A stretch of 32,188 nt of DNA from an uncultured Clostridia bacterium (GCA_948630815.1 CAPIEU010000017.1:1-32188); one strand, 5' to 3'. Numbered from the stretch's first letter, positions 1 to 9,921 are shown. Made by a program: numbers and translations. The notes: a model not told the origin generated them from the letters alone.

Positions 1-1282
1 ATTCTGTTAGTTTAACTTGTCCTATATTACATTCTTTTCTTTTATAGTCTATTGTATTTGATACTGACTGCTTAATGCTATCTATGTCTTGTATTACTTG
101 TGTTAGTTTATTTTCATATTCTGTTTGTTCTTCAATAACATCTTCTATTATTCCATTTATTTTGTCTATTTTTCGTTCTACTCTTCTAAACTTTGTTTTT
201 GTATTTTGTGTATTCTTATATGCTGTCTGTGTTTTGGTTAAAGCTGTAGTTTCTAACTTTCCACAATAACCACCATTAAAAGTGAATGTATGATTAAATA
301 CATAACTTTGGTATTCATTATCCTTACTATCTAAAATCTTTATTTTATCTCCACTATCCAAGTATGGATAACCATAATATTCTGTTTTAAATGGTAAATA
401 TTTTAAGCCTTTTAATCTATCCCATAATGGGTTTATAACTTTCTCACGTTCTACTTGATCTATTAAAAAGTAATTGTCTTCTATTACTAATTCTGTTAAT
501 CCATTTTGTTCTACACTACTATCATCTTGTAAGGTTGTATTCTCTCCCTCTGTTCCAGATATTCTTAGTATAAGTGAATTAAGTTCTCCCCATTGTTTGT
601 TTTTGGAAAAGTCTGTAAAATAATTGTTTCCATCTATTGTTTCAACTGTTGTAGTTTTATCTAATGAAACTATATAAGGCTTATTATCTCGACCTATTTT
701 TGCAAATCCTCCTGCTAATTGTGCTAAATTACTTAATACTTCTCTACAAGTTTCATTGTTTGTAAATGGATTGCCTAATATTATGTAATCGCAATTTATA
801 AATTCTAAGTTTCCTGCCACTAGCCCTGCTTGACTACACAAATTTTGAAACAATACTTTTGCCTTACAAGGATATATTACTTGACTTTTATAGGGTACAT
901 CAAACTTAATCATATAGTCATAACCTACAAAGCTAGTCTTTTCTTTTACTTCTTCATTGTCTGGCTTCGATATTATAAATGCTCCAAAAGGTATATTTTC
1001 TTCTACATTATTAATCATCATTCCTGTAGAAACTGATATTGTTTTATTTTCTAAGTCAATTTCGTTATTTGGGTTTAATACATTGACTGTTATTTTTTTT
1101 GCTACTGTTGTTCCTACAAATTTATCATTTATATAACAATTATCTTCTACTGTAAAATCTACTAAGTTATCAGTTTCTGTTATATATTTATTATCTTCTA
1201 CAATGTAAATCTTTCCTGTTTTTTCATATTCATTTACATTTCTTTTACACTCTTCTTTAAATTGATTACTTACTTGATACCT
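1..1282 (-). CDS. Tail protein (Tal-like minor structural protein), 3' part cut by window edge, AGG start
   Basis: Open for about 427 codons from 1282 to the window edge without a stop. The N-terminus reads MYQVSNQFKEECKRNVNEYE if AGG at 1280-1282 is the start; this opening is typical of the tail protein that follows the tape measure and Dit-like genes in siphoviruses of low-GC Gram-positives. No ATG, GTG or TTG lies near the start, but AGGTG (1288-1292) sits 5 nt upstream of the AGG. The middle contains a baseplate-hub-like region (GFAKIGRDNKPYIVSLDK) and the last visible part turns into a charged coiled coil. By position it would sit at the tail tip and carry the host-facing or peptidoglycan-degrading domain further downstream, outside the window. 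Family assignment comes from order and general resemblance. Confidence 0.75.
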
Positions 1283-1290
1283 TTTATCAC

Positions 1291-1695
1291 CTACAATTCT
1301 ATTAAAGATTGATCTACTTCATCATATAATTTGCCAACACCCTCAAAATCAAATAGCATATTAGCTTTCCTATCCCCTCTATAACATTGAATAGTTTTAT
1401 ATGTTCCAGTAAATGGGTTAAAAAATTTCACTGATATTGCTCTTCTTGGAATATGCGAATAGAACTCTGTTAATTCTTGCTGAAATAAAGGTGTAGTTTT
1501 TAATATAACCTTAAATTTCTCTGCTATATATGATAAGTGCATTGTTCCTTTGGCATTTCTTCCTGCCTCTAAACTTAAATCGTACCACTCTACCTCATAA
1601 CCTTTTAGAAAATTAGGAGTATATCCCTCAATTTCTATTAAATTACTTGATATATAACTTTTATTTATAAATTGTGAAATATATCTCTTTGACCT
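1291..1695 (-). CDS. DUF6711-like (Dit-position) tail protein, AGG start
   Basis: 134 aa if AGG at 1693-1695 initiates: it begins MSKRYISQFINKSYISS and continues with the DUF6711-type pattern IEIEGYTPNFLKGYEVEWYD, then LEAGRNAKG, a CYRGDR motif and a C-terminal SLIEL. The only ATG in frame (1540-1542) would delete the conserved N-terminal third. A full AGGAGGT (1702-1708) stands 6 nt before the AGG. It lies between the tape measure and the Tal-like protein, the place of the distal tail (Dit) protein, so a structural role at the tail tip is likely. It overlaps the next gene: its stop lies 9 nt inside the region upstream of the following AGG start. Domain recognition is from memory of the family. 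Confidence 0.8.
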   Translation of the reverse strand, partial: RSKRYISQFINKSYISSNLIEIEGYTPNFLKGYEVEWYDLSLEAGRNAKGTMHLSYIAEKFKVILKTTPLFQQELTEFYSHIPRRAISVKFFNPFTGTYKTIQCYRGDRKANMLFDFEGVGKLYDEVDQSLIEL

Positions 1696-1706
1696 TCTTT
1701 TACCTC

Positions 1707-4700
1707 CTAAAAATCAAATGCTGGCTCTCCTGTTTGCATTGTAAATTCTTTTGCCTTTACTTGCACCTTTTTAAATATTACTCCTTCGTCTGTTGTTGCT
1801 TCTATTTCTACTGGTATTGTTGCATTGCTTAATCCTCTATATATCGCATTTTCTATTCTGCTGTCTAAATCATTATCTATTTTTACATTACTTTGTGTTG
1901 CTATTGCTCCGCTTATTTGACCATAATCTATAAATTGATTTGTATCTATTTTGAAGTCGTTAGGATTTACCATTATTCCTTGTGATAAATCTTTCATACT
2001 GTTATAAACAGTTTTAATGTTATCATCTATACCTTTTGCTATACCTTCTGGAATAAATTTTGCTTGTTTTGCCATTACTTTTGATGGAGAACATATACCT
2101 AATGCAAAATTAAATGCTGTAACAGCTCCATTTGCCAATCCAGTTAATGCTTTAGTTATTTTGTTTTTATTATCCTTTACTCCTCTTTCAATTCCTGTTA
2201 CTAAATTTTCACCTGAACTATATCCGCTAACTTGTTCAAATGCGTTTATAGCACTTGTTGCTAAACTATTAAAACTTGAATTAATATCATTTTGCTTTGA
2301 GTTTGTCGCTCCTACTATGTCTTGTACTTTATTTCTTGTGTTTTCTGGCAATTGTGAAAGCACTCTATTATATGTTTTGTTACTTTCATTTGCCATTATA
2401 CGCCATTTTTCGATGTATTCTGGTGAAGTTGCATCTATCTTTCCTAATATAGTTTCTAAAGCAAATTTAGTATCTTCATTTACATTAGATATTTTTTCAT
2501 TATATATTTGTTCCGAATTTTGTGCTAATACTTTCCATGCTTCTATTTGGTCTTCTGTTAAATTTTCTACTGTAGTTGTTTGCTCTGCTAATTTTCTTGC
2601 CAATGTTTCTATTCCGCTATTTAGCCTAGCTTCTTCTTCTTCGTTTATTTCTTTTCCTGTTTCTTTATATATTCTCTTTGACTCCTCTGCAAAACTCTGT
2701 TGCATTTCTATTTGTTCTGCCAGTGTTGCATTTCTCTTTTTCCCTTCTATTTCATATGTTGCACTTAGTTCAGTAATTGCTTCTTCTATTTTTTTGCTAT
2801 CGCCTTCTATAATTGCTACTTGTAAATTTTCAGTCTTAATTATTATTTCTGCATTTTCTTGCCATTTATTCACCAATCCATCATAAGTCCCTTGTAATTC
2901 ATTAACTTTATCTTCTAAATCAGCTAAATATTGAGGCTTTATATTTCCAACATCACCTATTAATATCCATTCCTCTTCTGCTTTTTTTAAATCTTCCTGT
3001 GCTTTTTTTAAATCCTCTAACGCTTTCTTTTTTTCTTGATATATCTTTTGCTGTTCTTCTTTTGCTTGTGCATATTTTTTTTGATTTGCTTCAAGTCTTA
3101 TTTCTGCTTCTTTAGTCTTTATAACCTCATTAATACTTTTCTTTAAATCTTTATATTTGTCAATTGTTCCGTTAATTAACTGATATTCAGTACCACAAGC
3201 ATTATTTAACTCATTTAAAATAAAACTTACTCTACCATCATATCCTTCTTTAACTTTTCCATTTGCATCAACTAAACTTTCTAATTCGGTAACTAAATTC
3301 TTTACATAACCGATTTGTGCTAATCCTGAATTTAATTCCTCTTGTATTGCTTCTTTTTCTTTATTTAAAGTGTCTAAATATTTCTTTCTTTCTTCATTTC
3401 TTTTCATTATGCTTTCAATTTCTATGTCGCTTTCTGTTTTATATCCAGACAATGCTGATGTAGCTCCAATTGTTGCACCTATTACTGCACCTAATGCTGT
3501 ACCTATTCCGTGGAATTACTGAACCTAGTAAAGCTCCGCTTGCTGTTGCTCCACCTATGCTTAATGTCAATTTACCTAATGCTTCTCCTGTTCCAATAGT
3601 TCCTTTCGACAAGTCTTCCATAGATTTATATGCTAAAACACTTGAACCTACTAAACCTGCTATTCCTCCTGCCACTTTTACTGTATTAGGAATTAAATCA
3701 AACATCGCTTTTCCTGTTTTACCTAATGCTTCGACTGTTTTTAATCCGTGTTGTTTGTATAATTTAAACTGTTCTACTCCCAGTTGTAAATAAGTCTTTA
3801 AATTTATTGCACCTTTTCCTACTAATGCTAGTCCATTTTGAAAACTTGTCATAGGAGCTTTCGTATTTAAAAATACACTTCTTAACGTTCTTAAATGTCC
3901 TATTAGTTTTAGTAACTTAGTACCTATGTAGAAGCCTAATATTACTTTTGCAACTGCTTTGATTTTATCTAAATATCCATTTAATATCTTCATGTCTTTG
4001 TTGGTATCTCCAGTAAAACCTAACCACTTCATAATTTGATTTTTTATATCAGTAGCTTTTGATTTTACTTTATCCATCATGTTATCATATTCTTTCATTG
4101 CATCAAGTAGCTTTTGGTCGATACCTCCAACACTTGCTCCACTACCACTGCTTGACTTGTCTGGCAATGTAATATTATTTATCTCGTCAAATCCCATTAA
4201 TTGTTTCTTTAATTCTTTTGCTTTTCCTGTAGCTGTTCCTAAATCGTCTGCTAAATCATCCGCTCCTATGCCAACACTTATGTTTTGACTTTCTACTTTA
4301 AATCCAAATAATTTTGCAATCATTTTAAGTAATTCATTAATAACCATCATAACAGCGTTAACGTATGGCAATATATTGCCTAGTAGCCCTTGCCATAAGT
4401 TACCCATATTTCTCTTAAAAACTGTTATTTGTGCATTAAATATTCTTAATTGGTTTGCTGGGCTGTCCATTGTATTAGCAAAATCACCATGAGCTAACGA
4501 TGCTTGTCTTAGTACTACAATATATCTAGCTATCATCTTTTCTGCTTGCGATAATTGCTTTGTACTTCTTTCTATTCCTAATTCATCTAGTAAAGGTTCT
4601 AATGACTGTTGTGTTATATCTAATCCTAAATCTCTTAATGGTTTTGTTTGACCAGATAAGCCTGCCCTTAATTTTTGCATAGCATTTTCTGGGTCTATAT

Positions 4701-5616
4701 TGTATAAAGAAGATAAGTCATAACCTAATTTTGTAAAGTTCTCTGATATTTTATAAGATGGCTCATCTCCTATTCCCATAGACTTCGACATAGCATTAAA
4801 CAAAGCCTGATATTCCATACTTTCTTTAATATTTATGCCTAATTTTTCTGATAATTTCTCTTGAAAACTTATTGCTTTTGCATAGTATTTACTAGCTTCT
4901 TTATTTAGATTTCCATATTGGTCAACAGTTTTTCCCATTGATACATTAAATAAGTTTTGTGTTTCTACAAAATCTATACTTTCAGTTGTTGCTTCTTTAA
5001 AAAAACTCACAGCTTTTCCAATTCCTAATGCTACTGTTCCTATACCTAATGCTGTTTTTAAACTTGAACCAAAGTTAGACCTACTACTTGTACTTGTTAT
5101 TTTCTTTATTTTACTATCTGTTTTATCTAATTCTTGATTAAGGCTGTTTGTTTTTACATTAGTCATTTTCTCTAGTTCTGTAGTTGCTTGTTTTGTTGTT
5201 TCTTTTACCTGATTTATAGTTTCTTTATTTTTCTTTAAATCATTTTGCATTTCTTTTAGAGCATTATTTTTCTCCCAATCTGCTATAAATTTTACTGGGT
5301 CTACTAATACTCCACTTGTATTTACTTTAGTTATATTTTTGTCTAATTCGTTTATTTCTTTGTTTGCTTCTTTTATAGGAGTAGTTTCAAAAGAGCTTCT
5401 TATTATACTAGCTAAACTTCCAAAATTGTAATTTAGTTTCATAAGCAGTTCATTAGTAAGTCTGCTTTCACCTATCATTTGTTGAAAAGGTTTTAACTCT
5501 ATAACATCTTGTACTGAGCCTCTTAATTTTTGTACTTCACTTATTAACTTGTCTATTCCACTAACTGCACTACTTGCGTCTACTGCTATTTTATTTTCTA
5601 ATGTATTTTCTGCCCT
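1707..5616 (-). CDS. Tape measure protein, AGG start, +1 frameshift at CGG
   Basis: About 1302 aa when read from AGG at 5614-5616 with one skipped base at 3510. The N-terminus MAENTLENKIAVDASSAVSG matches the usual tape measure opening, whereas the first ATG (5476-5478) begins 46 codons later. AGGAG is 9 nt upstream, and the AGG overlaps the stop of gpT as TAAGG. The first frame breaks after GSVIP; skipping the C of CGG (3508-3510) gives VIPGIGTALGAVIGATIGA, the glycine/alanine-rich hydrophobic stretch found in tape measures, and then a long lysine/glutamate coiled coil (residues about 720-1050). The protein sets tail length and is ejected with DNA. Read without the shift, the gene yields a 679-aa fragment with a nonsense tail and a separate 581-aa fragment. 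Confidence 0.88.
3508..3510 (-). other. In-frame CGG, +1 recoding site in tape measure gene
   Basis: The coding strand reads GTA ATT CCA CGG AAT. Reading CCA, skipping C, then GGA ATA GGT gives PGIG, the family sequence; reading CGG as Arg gives a stop 17 codons later. Confidence 0.85.
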
Positions 5617-6332
5617 TACTTCTCACTCCTCTGTTTTAACAACATTTGTGCTTTTGCTTTTTGTTCTTTTATTTTATGTATTAGTTCTTGCCTTTTTTCT
5701 TCGATTGTTTTAGGTTTTGTATTAAATTCTATTGGCTTATCAAAGTATTTTATATTCTTACTAAATGCACTTGTTATTGCATTGTAGTTATATAAACCTT
5801 GCAACCAAGCTTTATAATTTATCATATCTCGTTCTTGTTCCATTTTCTGCATATATGAATTTCGGTACACCCACAGCAAGTCTGGGTCATCGTTCCAAAA
5901 TTCTTGCAAAGGCATACCGAACTTGTATTGCTAATGGTATAAGATATTTATTAAACAATTCTGTTAATGTTAGTTTTTTTTCTTCTCTATCTTCATTATT
6001 ATTTTGATTATATTCTATTTGGTTATTTCTTAAATAGCTTGGGGATTTATAAAACCCATAAATTGTTCCGTTAAGAATGAAGTTATTTCTGCTAAATTTC
6101 CCTTATTTTTTATAAATTTTTCTTCTATTCTTTCAGCTTCATCTTCTGTTATCCATTCTTGATATGAATATAAACCTGTATAAAATAGCTTATCTGCTAA
6201 AGTTAATATCTTTGAAGTATCTGCTAAATTCAAACCTTTTTCTTCTGCTTTTTTTGCACTTTTTCTTGTTGGATAACCTAACTTATATTCTTTCCCTTCT
6301 ACTTCAATTGTTTTAAATTCTTCTTTCTTCAT
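5616..6332 (-). CDS. Tail assembly chaperone gpGT, -1 then +1 recoded
   Basis: The downstream part (5616 to about 6050) has no start codon of its own and continues the gpG gene after a -1 shift at GGGTTTT (6051-6057), the usual way siphoviruses make gpGT. It then reads FYKSPSYLRNNQIE, an asparagine/glutamate-rich linker and TLTELFNKYLIPLAIQV. At 5917-5919 an in-frame CGG interrupts it; skipping the C gives GMPLQEFWNDDPDLLW, the conserved tail-chaperone helix with F/W and acidic residues. The two shifts cancel, giving 238 aa. The C-terminus (EQKAKAQMLLKQ) is a charged helix. It binds the tape measure during tail assembly. The need for two different recoding events in one product is unusual. 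Confidence 0.75.
5917..5919 (-). other. In-frame CGG, +1 recoding site in gpT
   Basis: The coding strand reads CAA GTT CGG TAT GCC. Skipping C gives GGT ATG CCT TTG CAA GAA (GMPLQE), which fits the chaperone family; the unshifted frame stops at TGA within seven codons. Confidence 0.8.
6030..6332 (-). CDS. Tail assembly chaperone gpG
   Basis: 100 aa from ATG at 6330-6332, which follows GGAGGAAAAGAAT; the ATG at 6347 overlaps this ribosome binding site and is not used. It begins MKKEEFKTIEVEGKEYKLGY, an opening typical of the short tail chaperone between the major tail protein and tape measure. The rest is helical and charged. Near its end the sequence G GGT TTT (6051-6057) offers a canonical X-XXY-YYZ slippery heptamer leading into the gpT frame. 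It acts in the cytoplasm, coating the tape measure protein before tail tube polymerisation. Assignment rests on gene order, size and the slippery site. Confidence 0.82.
   Translation of the reverse strand: MKKEEFKTIEVEGKEYKLGYPTRKSAKKAEEKGLNLADTSKILTLADKLFYTGLYSYQEWITEDEAERIEEKFIKNKGNLAEITSFLTEQFMGFINPQAI
6051..6057 (-). other. -1 slippery heptamer GGGTTTT (gpG to gpGT)
   Basis: The zero frame reads ATG GGT TTT ATA; after a -1 slip it reads GGG TTT TAT AAA and stays open into gpT, whereas the zero frame stops six codons later. A frameshift at this point is the rule for siphovirus tail chaperones. Confidence 0.75.
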
Positions 6333-6368
6333 ATTCTTTTCCTCCATTAAATTAATTAATTTTATAGA

Positions 6369-6833
6369 TTAGTTACCAGATGTTGGCAACAATGCACTTA
6401 CTTCTGCACTTGTTTTGTCTACTATGTTTTGTGGCGTTATTGAAAGTGTTGCTTCTATCGCACTATTTTGCGATACTGCATTTTTCCTTGTTCTTGCACT
6501 ACCTTCGATTAAAGTTCCTGTTCCATCTGGAAATGCTATTAGAAATTCGTGGATTTCTCCATTACAATATGGCATAACTCTTTCAAAATAGTTCTTTTCT
6601 GTGTAATTGTATAAAAAGTTTTGTAATGTGCTATCTTGTCTACCTGCTACATATTGTTTTATTTTACTATCTAATGTTGTTACCTCAATTTGCTCTGGAT
6701 CTGACCCACTTTCTGGCACATCTTTTATTTTTACTAATTGTGAAAATGTTGTTGCACCTTTCTTTTTACCATAAAGCATTATTCCAATATCACTTTGTCC
6801 TACGATTTCTACTTCTGCGTTTTCTCCTGCCCT
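6369..6833 (-). CDS. Major tail (tube) protein, AGG start
   Basis: 154 aa from AGG at 6831-6833. It begins MAGENAEVEIVGQSDIGIML and continues GKKKGATTFSQLVKIKDVPE, then PEQIEVTTLDSKIKQYVAGR, the standard core of this tube-protein family. The first in-frame ATG (6777-6779) would lose 18 residues. AGGAGGT (6843-6849) is 9 nt upstream. An out-of-frame ATG lies between them and would give only a 16-codon arginine/lysine-rich peptide. The C-terminus (EATLSITPQNIVDKTSAEVS) fits the tail-tube end. It forms the hexameric tail tube and should be one of the most abundant virion proteins, so an AGG start here matters. Confidence 0.87.
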   Translation of the reverse strand, partial: RAGENAEVEIVGQSDIGIMLYGKKKGATTFSQLVKIKDVPESGSDPEQIEVTTLDSKIKQYVAGRQDSTLQNFLYNYTEKNYFERVMPYCNGEIHEFLIAFPDGTGTLIEGSARTRKNAVSQNSAIEATLSITPQNIVDKTSAEVSALLPTSGN

Positions 6834-6840
6834 TCGACAT

Positions 6841-7260
6841 CTACCTCCTATAAATTATATTATTTTTTATTTTGCCCTCAAACTGTATAGCTTCTCTAGA
6901 AACATTTATATCTGCATTTGGTCTTACTTGTGGCTCATTACCTTTAAATCTGTAATGCTCCTCAAATACTTCATATGTTAAGTTTTCAAGTTCTTCTATA
7001 ATAGTCTGTCTGGCTATTTTTTTACTTCCAACGGTCTTATCCGTTGCATACATTTCTATTTCAAATTTTATTTTATATTTTTGTTCTCCATAGCATAGTG
7101 TTTCATCATCTAAAACTATACTTGGCTTTTGAATTATCACTAATGGAAATATTTTACTTTCAGTTGGTGCTGATTTTAATACTTTAGGTGTATATTTAGA
7201 TTTCTGTTCTATATATTGTTTTGCAAATTCATATAATTGATTATATAGTTCTGTTCTCCT
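6841..7260 (-). CDS. Tail terminator/minor capsid-type protein, AGG start
   Basis: 139 aa from AGG at 7258-7260: MRTELYNQLYEFAKQYIEQK, then a stretch with IFPLVIIQKPSI and EQKYKIKFEIEMYATD, the beta-rich pattern of tail-completion or tail-terminator proteins. It lies between the HK97 gp10-like gene and the major tail protein, where that gene is expected. No ATG, GTG or TTG is available except an internal one at 7138-7140 that removes 40 residues. The upstream AGGTG (7267-7271) is spaced 6 nt from the AGG, the same arrangement that precedes the ATG of the neighbouring gene. Its stop overlaps the ribosome binding site of the major tail gene. The function is inferred from order. Confidence 0.75.
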   Translation of the reverse strand, partial: RRTELYNQLYEFAKQYIEQKSKYTPKVLKSAPTESKIFPLVIIQKPSIVLDDETLCYGEQKYKIKFEIEMYATDKTVGSKKIARQTIIEELENLTYEVFEEHYRFKGNEPQVRPNADINVSREAIQFEGKIKNNIIYRR

Positions 7261-7273
7261 TTACTACACCTAC

Positions 7274-7414
7274 CTAACTGCCTATATATCTTGTAAAAGT
7301 TCCTGCATCAAAAGTTCCTACAAATTCATATATAGGTTTATTCAAATTTTCTTCCAATCTACCTTGTAATGATTTTTCTAATGCTTCTCGTATTTCTTTT
7401 TGTAAATCTTCCAT
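7274..7414 (-). CDS. Small protein of the head-tail joining region (46 aa)
   Basis: ATG at 7412-7414, preceded by GAGGTGTAGTA, encodes MEDLQKEIREALEKSLQGRL followed by an aromatic C-terminal half (NKPIYEFVGTF). The stop TAG is followed at once by the ribosome binding site for the AGG-started gene. I do not recognise a family. Position between the gp10-like and terminator-like genes suggests a head-tail joining accessory role. Confidence 0.6.
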   Translation of the reverse strand: MEDLQKEIREALEKSLQGRLEENLNKPIYEFVGTFDAGTFTRYIGS

Positions 7415-7416
7415 TA

Positions 7417-7926
7417 CTACACCTCTCTTTGTAATTCTTCTAGTGCTACTTCTGTAAACATTTCTTCTGCTCTTTTTAAAGCATTATAGAAATATCTACC
7501 TGCTGGCAAACCTTTAGTCCATGCTCTTAACTGTCCATCTGGGTCAGTCCATTTGTAAGGATTTGGGTCGCTATCATTTGTTGGATACCACCAACCAGCC
7601 TCTCCGTGATTATTTACATCATATTTCCAGCCCATCTTTTGTAATTCCTCTGACACGTGTGGGAATTTTTCTCCCATTACACCTGTACCAAATTCTTGAA
7701 ATTGTGCTTTTCCTGTATCATTTTTTATACTTGCTATTGCTATATTACCCTCTAACTTTGTAGGCTCTTTATATGTACTAGACTGTAAATCGCAGTCCAT
7801 CATAATATCCGCTAACCTATCAGCAATTCTCATTGCTATTTTAGGATAATCTTTTTTTCTATTCTCATATCTTTTTATCATTTCATCTAAACTTGATAAT
7901 GATAAATGTGTTTCAAATTTTGCCAT
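7417..7926 (-). CDS. HK97 gp10-like head-tail/tail component
   Basis: 169 aa from ATG at 7924-7926 (MAKFETHLSLSSLDEMIKRY). The sequence shows the features of the gp10 family: an N-terminal helix, IAMRIADRLADIMMD, then EFGTG and a glycine/tryptophan-rich segment (HGEAGWWYPTNDSDPN), with YFYNALKRAEE near the C-terminus. It follows the stopper and connector genes. It has one in-frame AGG in IADRLADI, where a basic residue is usual, which argues that internal AGG still means arginine. Predicted role: joining head and tail, or tail completion. Confidence 0.8.
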   Translation of the reverse strand: MAKFETHLSLSSLDEMIKRYENRKKDYPKIAMRIADRLADIMMDCDLQSSTYKEPTKLEGNIAIASIKNDTGKAQFQEFGTGVMGEKFPHVSEELQKMGWKYDVNNHGEAGWWYPTNDSDPNPYKWTDPDGQLRAWTKGLPAGRYFYNALKRAEEMFTEVALEELQREV

Positions 7927-7934
7927 ATTATCAC

Positions 7935-8303
7935 CTACTTATTAGGTAGTTTCTCAAAATATATTGCTATTTTTCTATTTTGACTTCTTACACTATCTAT
8001 TCTGTAATTTGCATTATCTCCATAAACTTCTTCGCCTTCTGGTGTTACATCTTCTATATATGCTAGGTCATTTTCTTTAAATTTTCCTAAATACTTGTCA
8101 TAGTCTAGTAATACCTTTTGCATTTTACTTACTTTGTTTCCATATTCTTCTATGTCTGTACTACCACTTAAAGGTTGTATATTTTCTAGTCCTATAAATA
8201 CTGGTTCATCATAAGTAGATATAGTATTTCCACAGTCATCTAAACTATCTTCTATGAAACTTGCAATATATAGTGATTTTTTCTTCCATTTACTTCTACT
8301 CAT
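7935..8303 (-). CDS. Head-tail stopper/adaptor-like protein
   Basis: 122 aa, ATG at 8301-8303 overlapping the last codons of the upstream gene (ATGAGTAG). Content is beta-rich with KMQKVLLDYDKYLGKFKEND and YGDNANYRIDSVRSQNRKIA, a pattern seen in head closure (stopper) proteins, in which a barrel ends in a strand carrying the R-I-x-V-R motif. Gene order (connector, this gene, gp10-like) supports the role of closing the portal after DNA packaging. No N-terminal signal or membrane segment. Confidence 0.65.
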   Translation of the reverse strand: MSRSKWKKKSLYIASFIEDSLDDCGNTISTYDEPVFIGLENIQPLSGSTDIEEYGNKVSKMQKVLLDYDKYLGKFKENDLAYIEDVTPEGEEVYGDNANYRIDSVRSQNRKIAIYFEKLPNK

Positions 8304-8638
8304 TTAATCACCCCTGCTACTGGTGGTGGTAATTCGTTAAGTAAATCTTGCGAAATTCCTGCTCTTGCATAACTTTCACTTAATCCATTTTCTGAATAAG
8401 AAGTTAAGTTTTCATCTCCTGCTAAGTTGTATAATTCAATAGCACACTTTGTTTGCCAGTCTTTTGCTCTATCATCTGGCAATTCTGTTATTTCTCTATT
8501 AAAAGGATAGACTAGTCTAAGATACCTTTGTTTAGCTCGTTTTAGTTTTATTTTAAAAACTTCATCTTTGCTATCATCTTTAACTTTTTCAAGTATTTCA
8601 ATTCTCATTTCTTTTAGTTGTTCTTCCTCTGTTATCAT
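8300..8638 (-). CDS. Head-tail connector (adaptor) protein
   Basis: 112 aa from ATG at 8636-8638, preceded by GGAGGGCTAGTCT. It is all-helical, with KRAKQRYLRLVYPFNREITE and a later CAIELYNLAGDENLTSYSENG, the arrangement of phage connector proteins that bind the portal ring after packaging. The C-terminus SYARAGISQDLLNELPPPV is the usual flexible tail (SYS.G.S..LL...PP). It overlaps the stopper gene by 4 nt, which suggests translational coupling. Confidence 0.8.
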   Translation of the reverse strand: MITEEEQLKEMRIEILEKVKDDSKDEVFKIKLKRAKQRYLRLVYPFNREITELPDDRAKDWQTKCAIELYNLAGDENLTSYSENGLSESYARAGISQDLLNELPPPVAGVIK

Positions 8639-8655
8639 AGACTAGCCCTCCTCTC

Positions 8656-8871
8656 TTATTTCTTATCTGTTTTCTTATTTTCAAATAGATAAGGTTTGTT
8701 TTCTTGTATGTTGAATTTAACAAGTATTTCATTTATTGTATATACATTGTAGGTCTTTGGTAGGTCTTTTGCTTGACCTACCTTTTCTATACCATTTTCC
8801 TTAGATACATTTACTGGAAATATCTTGTCATTTTCAACTACATATACTTTATTATCAATTATAGTAAACAT
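8656..8871 (-). CDS. Small head-region protein (71 aa)
   Basis: ATG at 8869-8871 follows GGAGGAAACGAACT; a possible upstream start at 8892 includes this ribosome binding site, so I reject it. The product (MFTIIDNKVYVVENDKIFPV) has short beta strands, a TYNVYTINEI segment and a lysine-rich C-terminus. Small proteins of this kind often sit between the major capsid and connector genes. No family is recognised with certainty. Confidence 0.6.
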   Translation of the reverse strand: MFTIIDNKVYVVENDKIFPVNVSKENGIEKVGQAKDLPKTYNVYTINEILVKFNIQENKPYLFENKKTDKK

Positions 8872-8884
8872 AGTTCGTTTCCTC

Positions 8885-9904
8885 CTATCCATTAGTTATA
8901 AGTTTTGCCATTGGTATAGTTTTATGTGGCATTTTTCTCTTCCAACTTGCACTATCAAATAGTTCAGTGTCATTGTAGATAAGTTTCTTTGTTGTTGGTT
9001 CAAAGCTAAATCCGTTTGGGTGTAAAGCTTCTGTTACTCTTGTAATAAGAGTTTCTTGACCACCATTTTTAGTTGGTTCTCTCATAGCCTCTACTGGATA
9101 ACTTTGGTTACCTTTACCCATTAAGATACTTCCTGTTCCTAATAGATAAGTTGTATATTCTTTTGTACCTGTTGCAGATGCACTATCTGCTACTGGCATA
9201 CCATCATCTACTACTACTAATTTTCCATTATAATCAGCAATAGATAATGTACTTGTTATTCCTCTTTGGTCAGTATATTTTCTAAACTCTAATAATTGTA
9301 AGTTTTCTAATGTTTTTGCTACATCTGAATGCATTACTGCCATAGCAAAACTATTTTTGTGGTCTCCTAATGCTTTTGTTATTGCATCATTAAGAGTTGT
9401 TGCTCCTATTTTGTTGGCATCTGTTACACTTGAACCAGTTGTTGCAACATTATAAGTATGTTGTGACAATTCTGTATCTCCTGTAATTCCAAATACACCA
9501 TTTAATAATGCTATAATTTGTCTTTGTCTATATTTGTTCCAATATTTTGCAACTCTACCTATGATATGTCCCATAGGGTCTGCTCCTTGAACATCATTGA
9601 TAAAATCTCTTGCAGTCCAAGCCTTCATTCTTTTATAAGCTGAACCACTTTGTGTGTCACCTTCAATTTCACTTGTTGTAATATCTGTTTTACCATCATT
9701 TACTTGTGGGTCTGTACTATCAATATCCTTTAAGAATGGTATTGTATATTGCAACCCTGCTCCTTGTAAATTTGCTGTTAATTCAGCACTGTCTACTACT
9801 GCACCACTTTCTAATAGTGCTGTTAATACTGGGTCTGGTTCTGCCCCCCATCTATTAACAAAAATTTCTTCATCGAACGGAATACCTAAATATGTATCTG
9901 CCCT
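8885..9904 (-). CDS. Major capsid protein, AGG start
   Basis: 339 aa from AGG at 9902-9904: MADTYLGIPFDEEIFVNRWG, then LLESGAVVDSAEL, YTIPFLKDID, ARDFINDVQGADPMGHIIGR and a C-terminal LHPNGFSFEP, all typical of an HK97-fold coat protein of this lineage. AAGGAG (9913-9918) is 8 nt upstream. A GTG three codons earlier overlaps that ribosome binding site and would give MILRADTY, which is less likely. The gene follows the scaffold gene and precedes the connector set. As the most abundant virion protein it makes the AGG start directly testable by N-terminal mass spectrometry. Confidence 0.87.
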   Translation of the reverse strand, partial: RADTYLGIPFDEEIFVNRWGAEPDPVLTALLESGAVVDSAELTANLQGAGLQYTIPFLKDIDSTDPQVNDGKTDITTSEIEGDTQSGSAYKRMKAWTARDFINDVQGADPMGHIIGRVAKYWNKYRQRQIIALLNGVFGITGDTELSQHTYNVATTGSSVTDANKIGATTLNDAITKALGDHKNSFAMAVMHSDVAKTLENLQLLEFRKYTDQRGITSTLSIADYNGKLVVVDDGMPVADSASATGTKEYTTYLLGTGSILMGKGNQSYPVEAMREPTKNGGQETLITRVTEALHPNGFSFEPTTKKLIYNDTELFDSASWKRKMPHKTIPMAKLITNG

Positions 9905-9921
9905 TAAAATCACTCCTTTTC

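Noticed and set aside
2017..2886. A 289-codon plus-strand open frame opposite the tape measure gene
   Set aside because: It is the mirror of the lysine/glutamate-rich coiled coil on the minus strand, has no ribosome binding site and gives serine/phenylalanine-rich nonsense.
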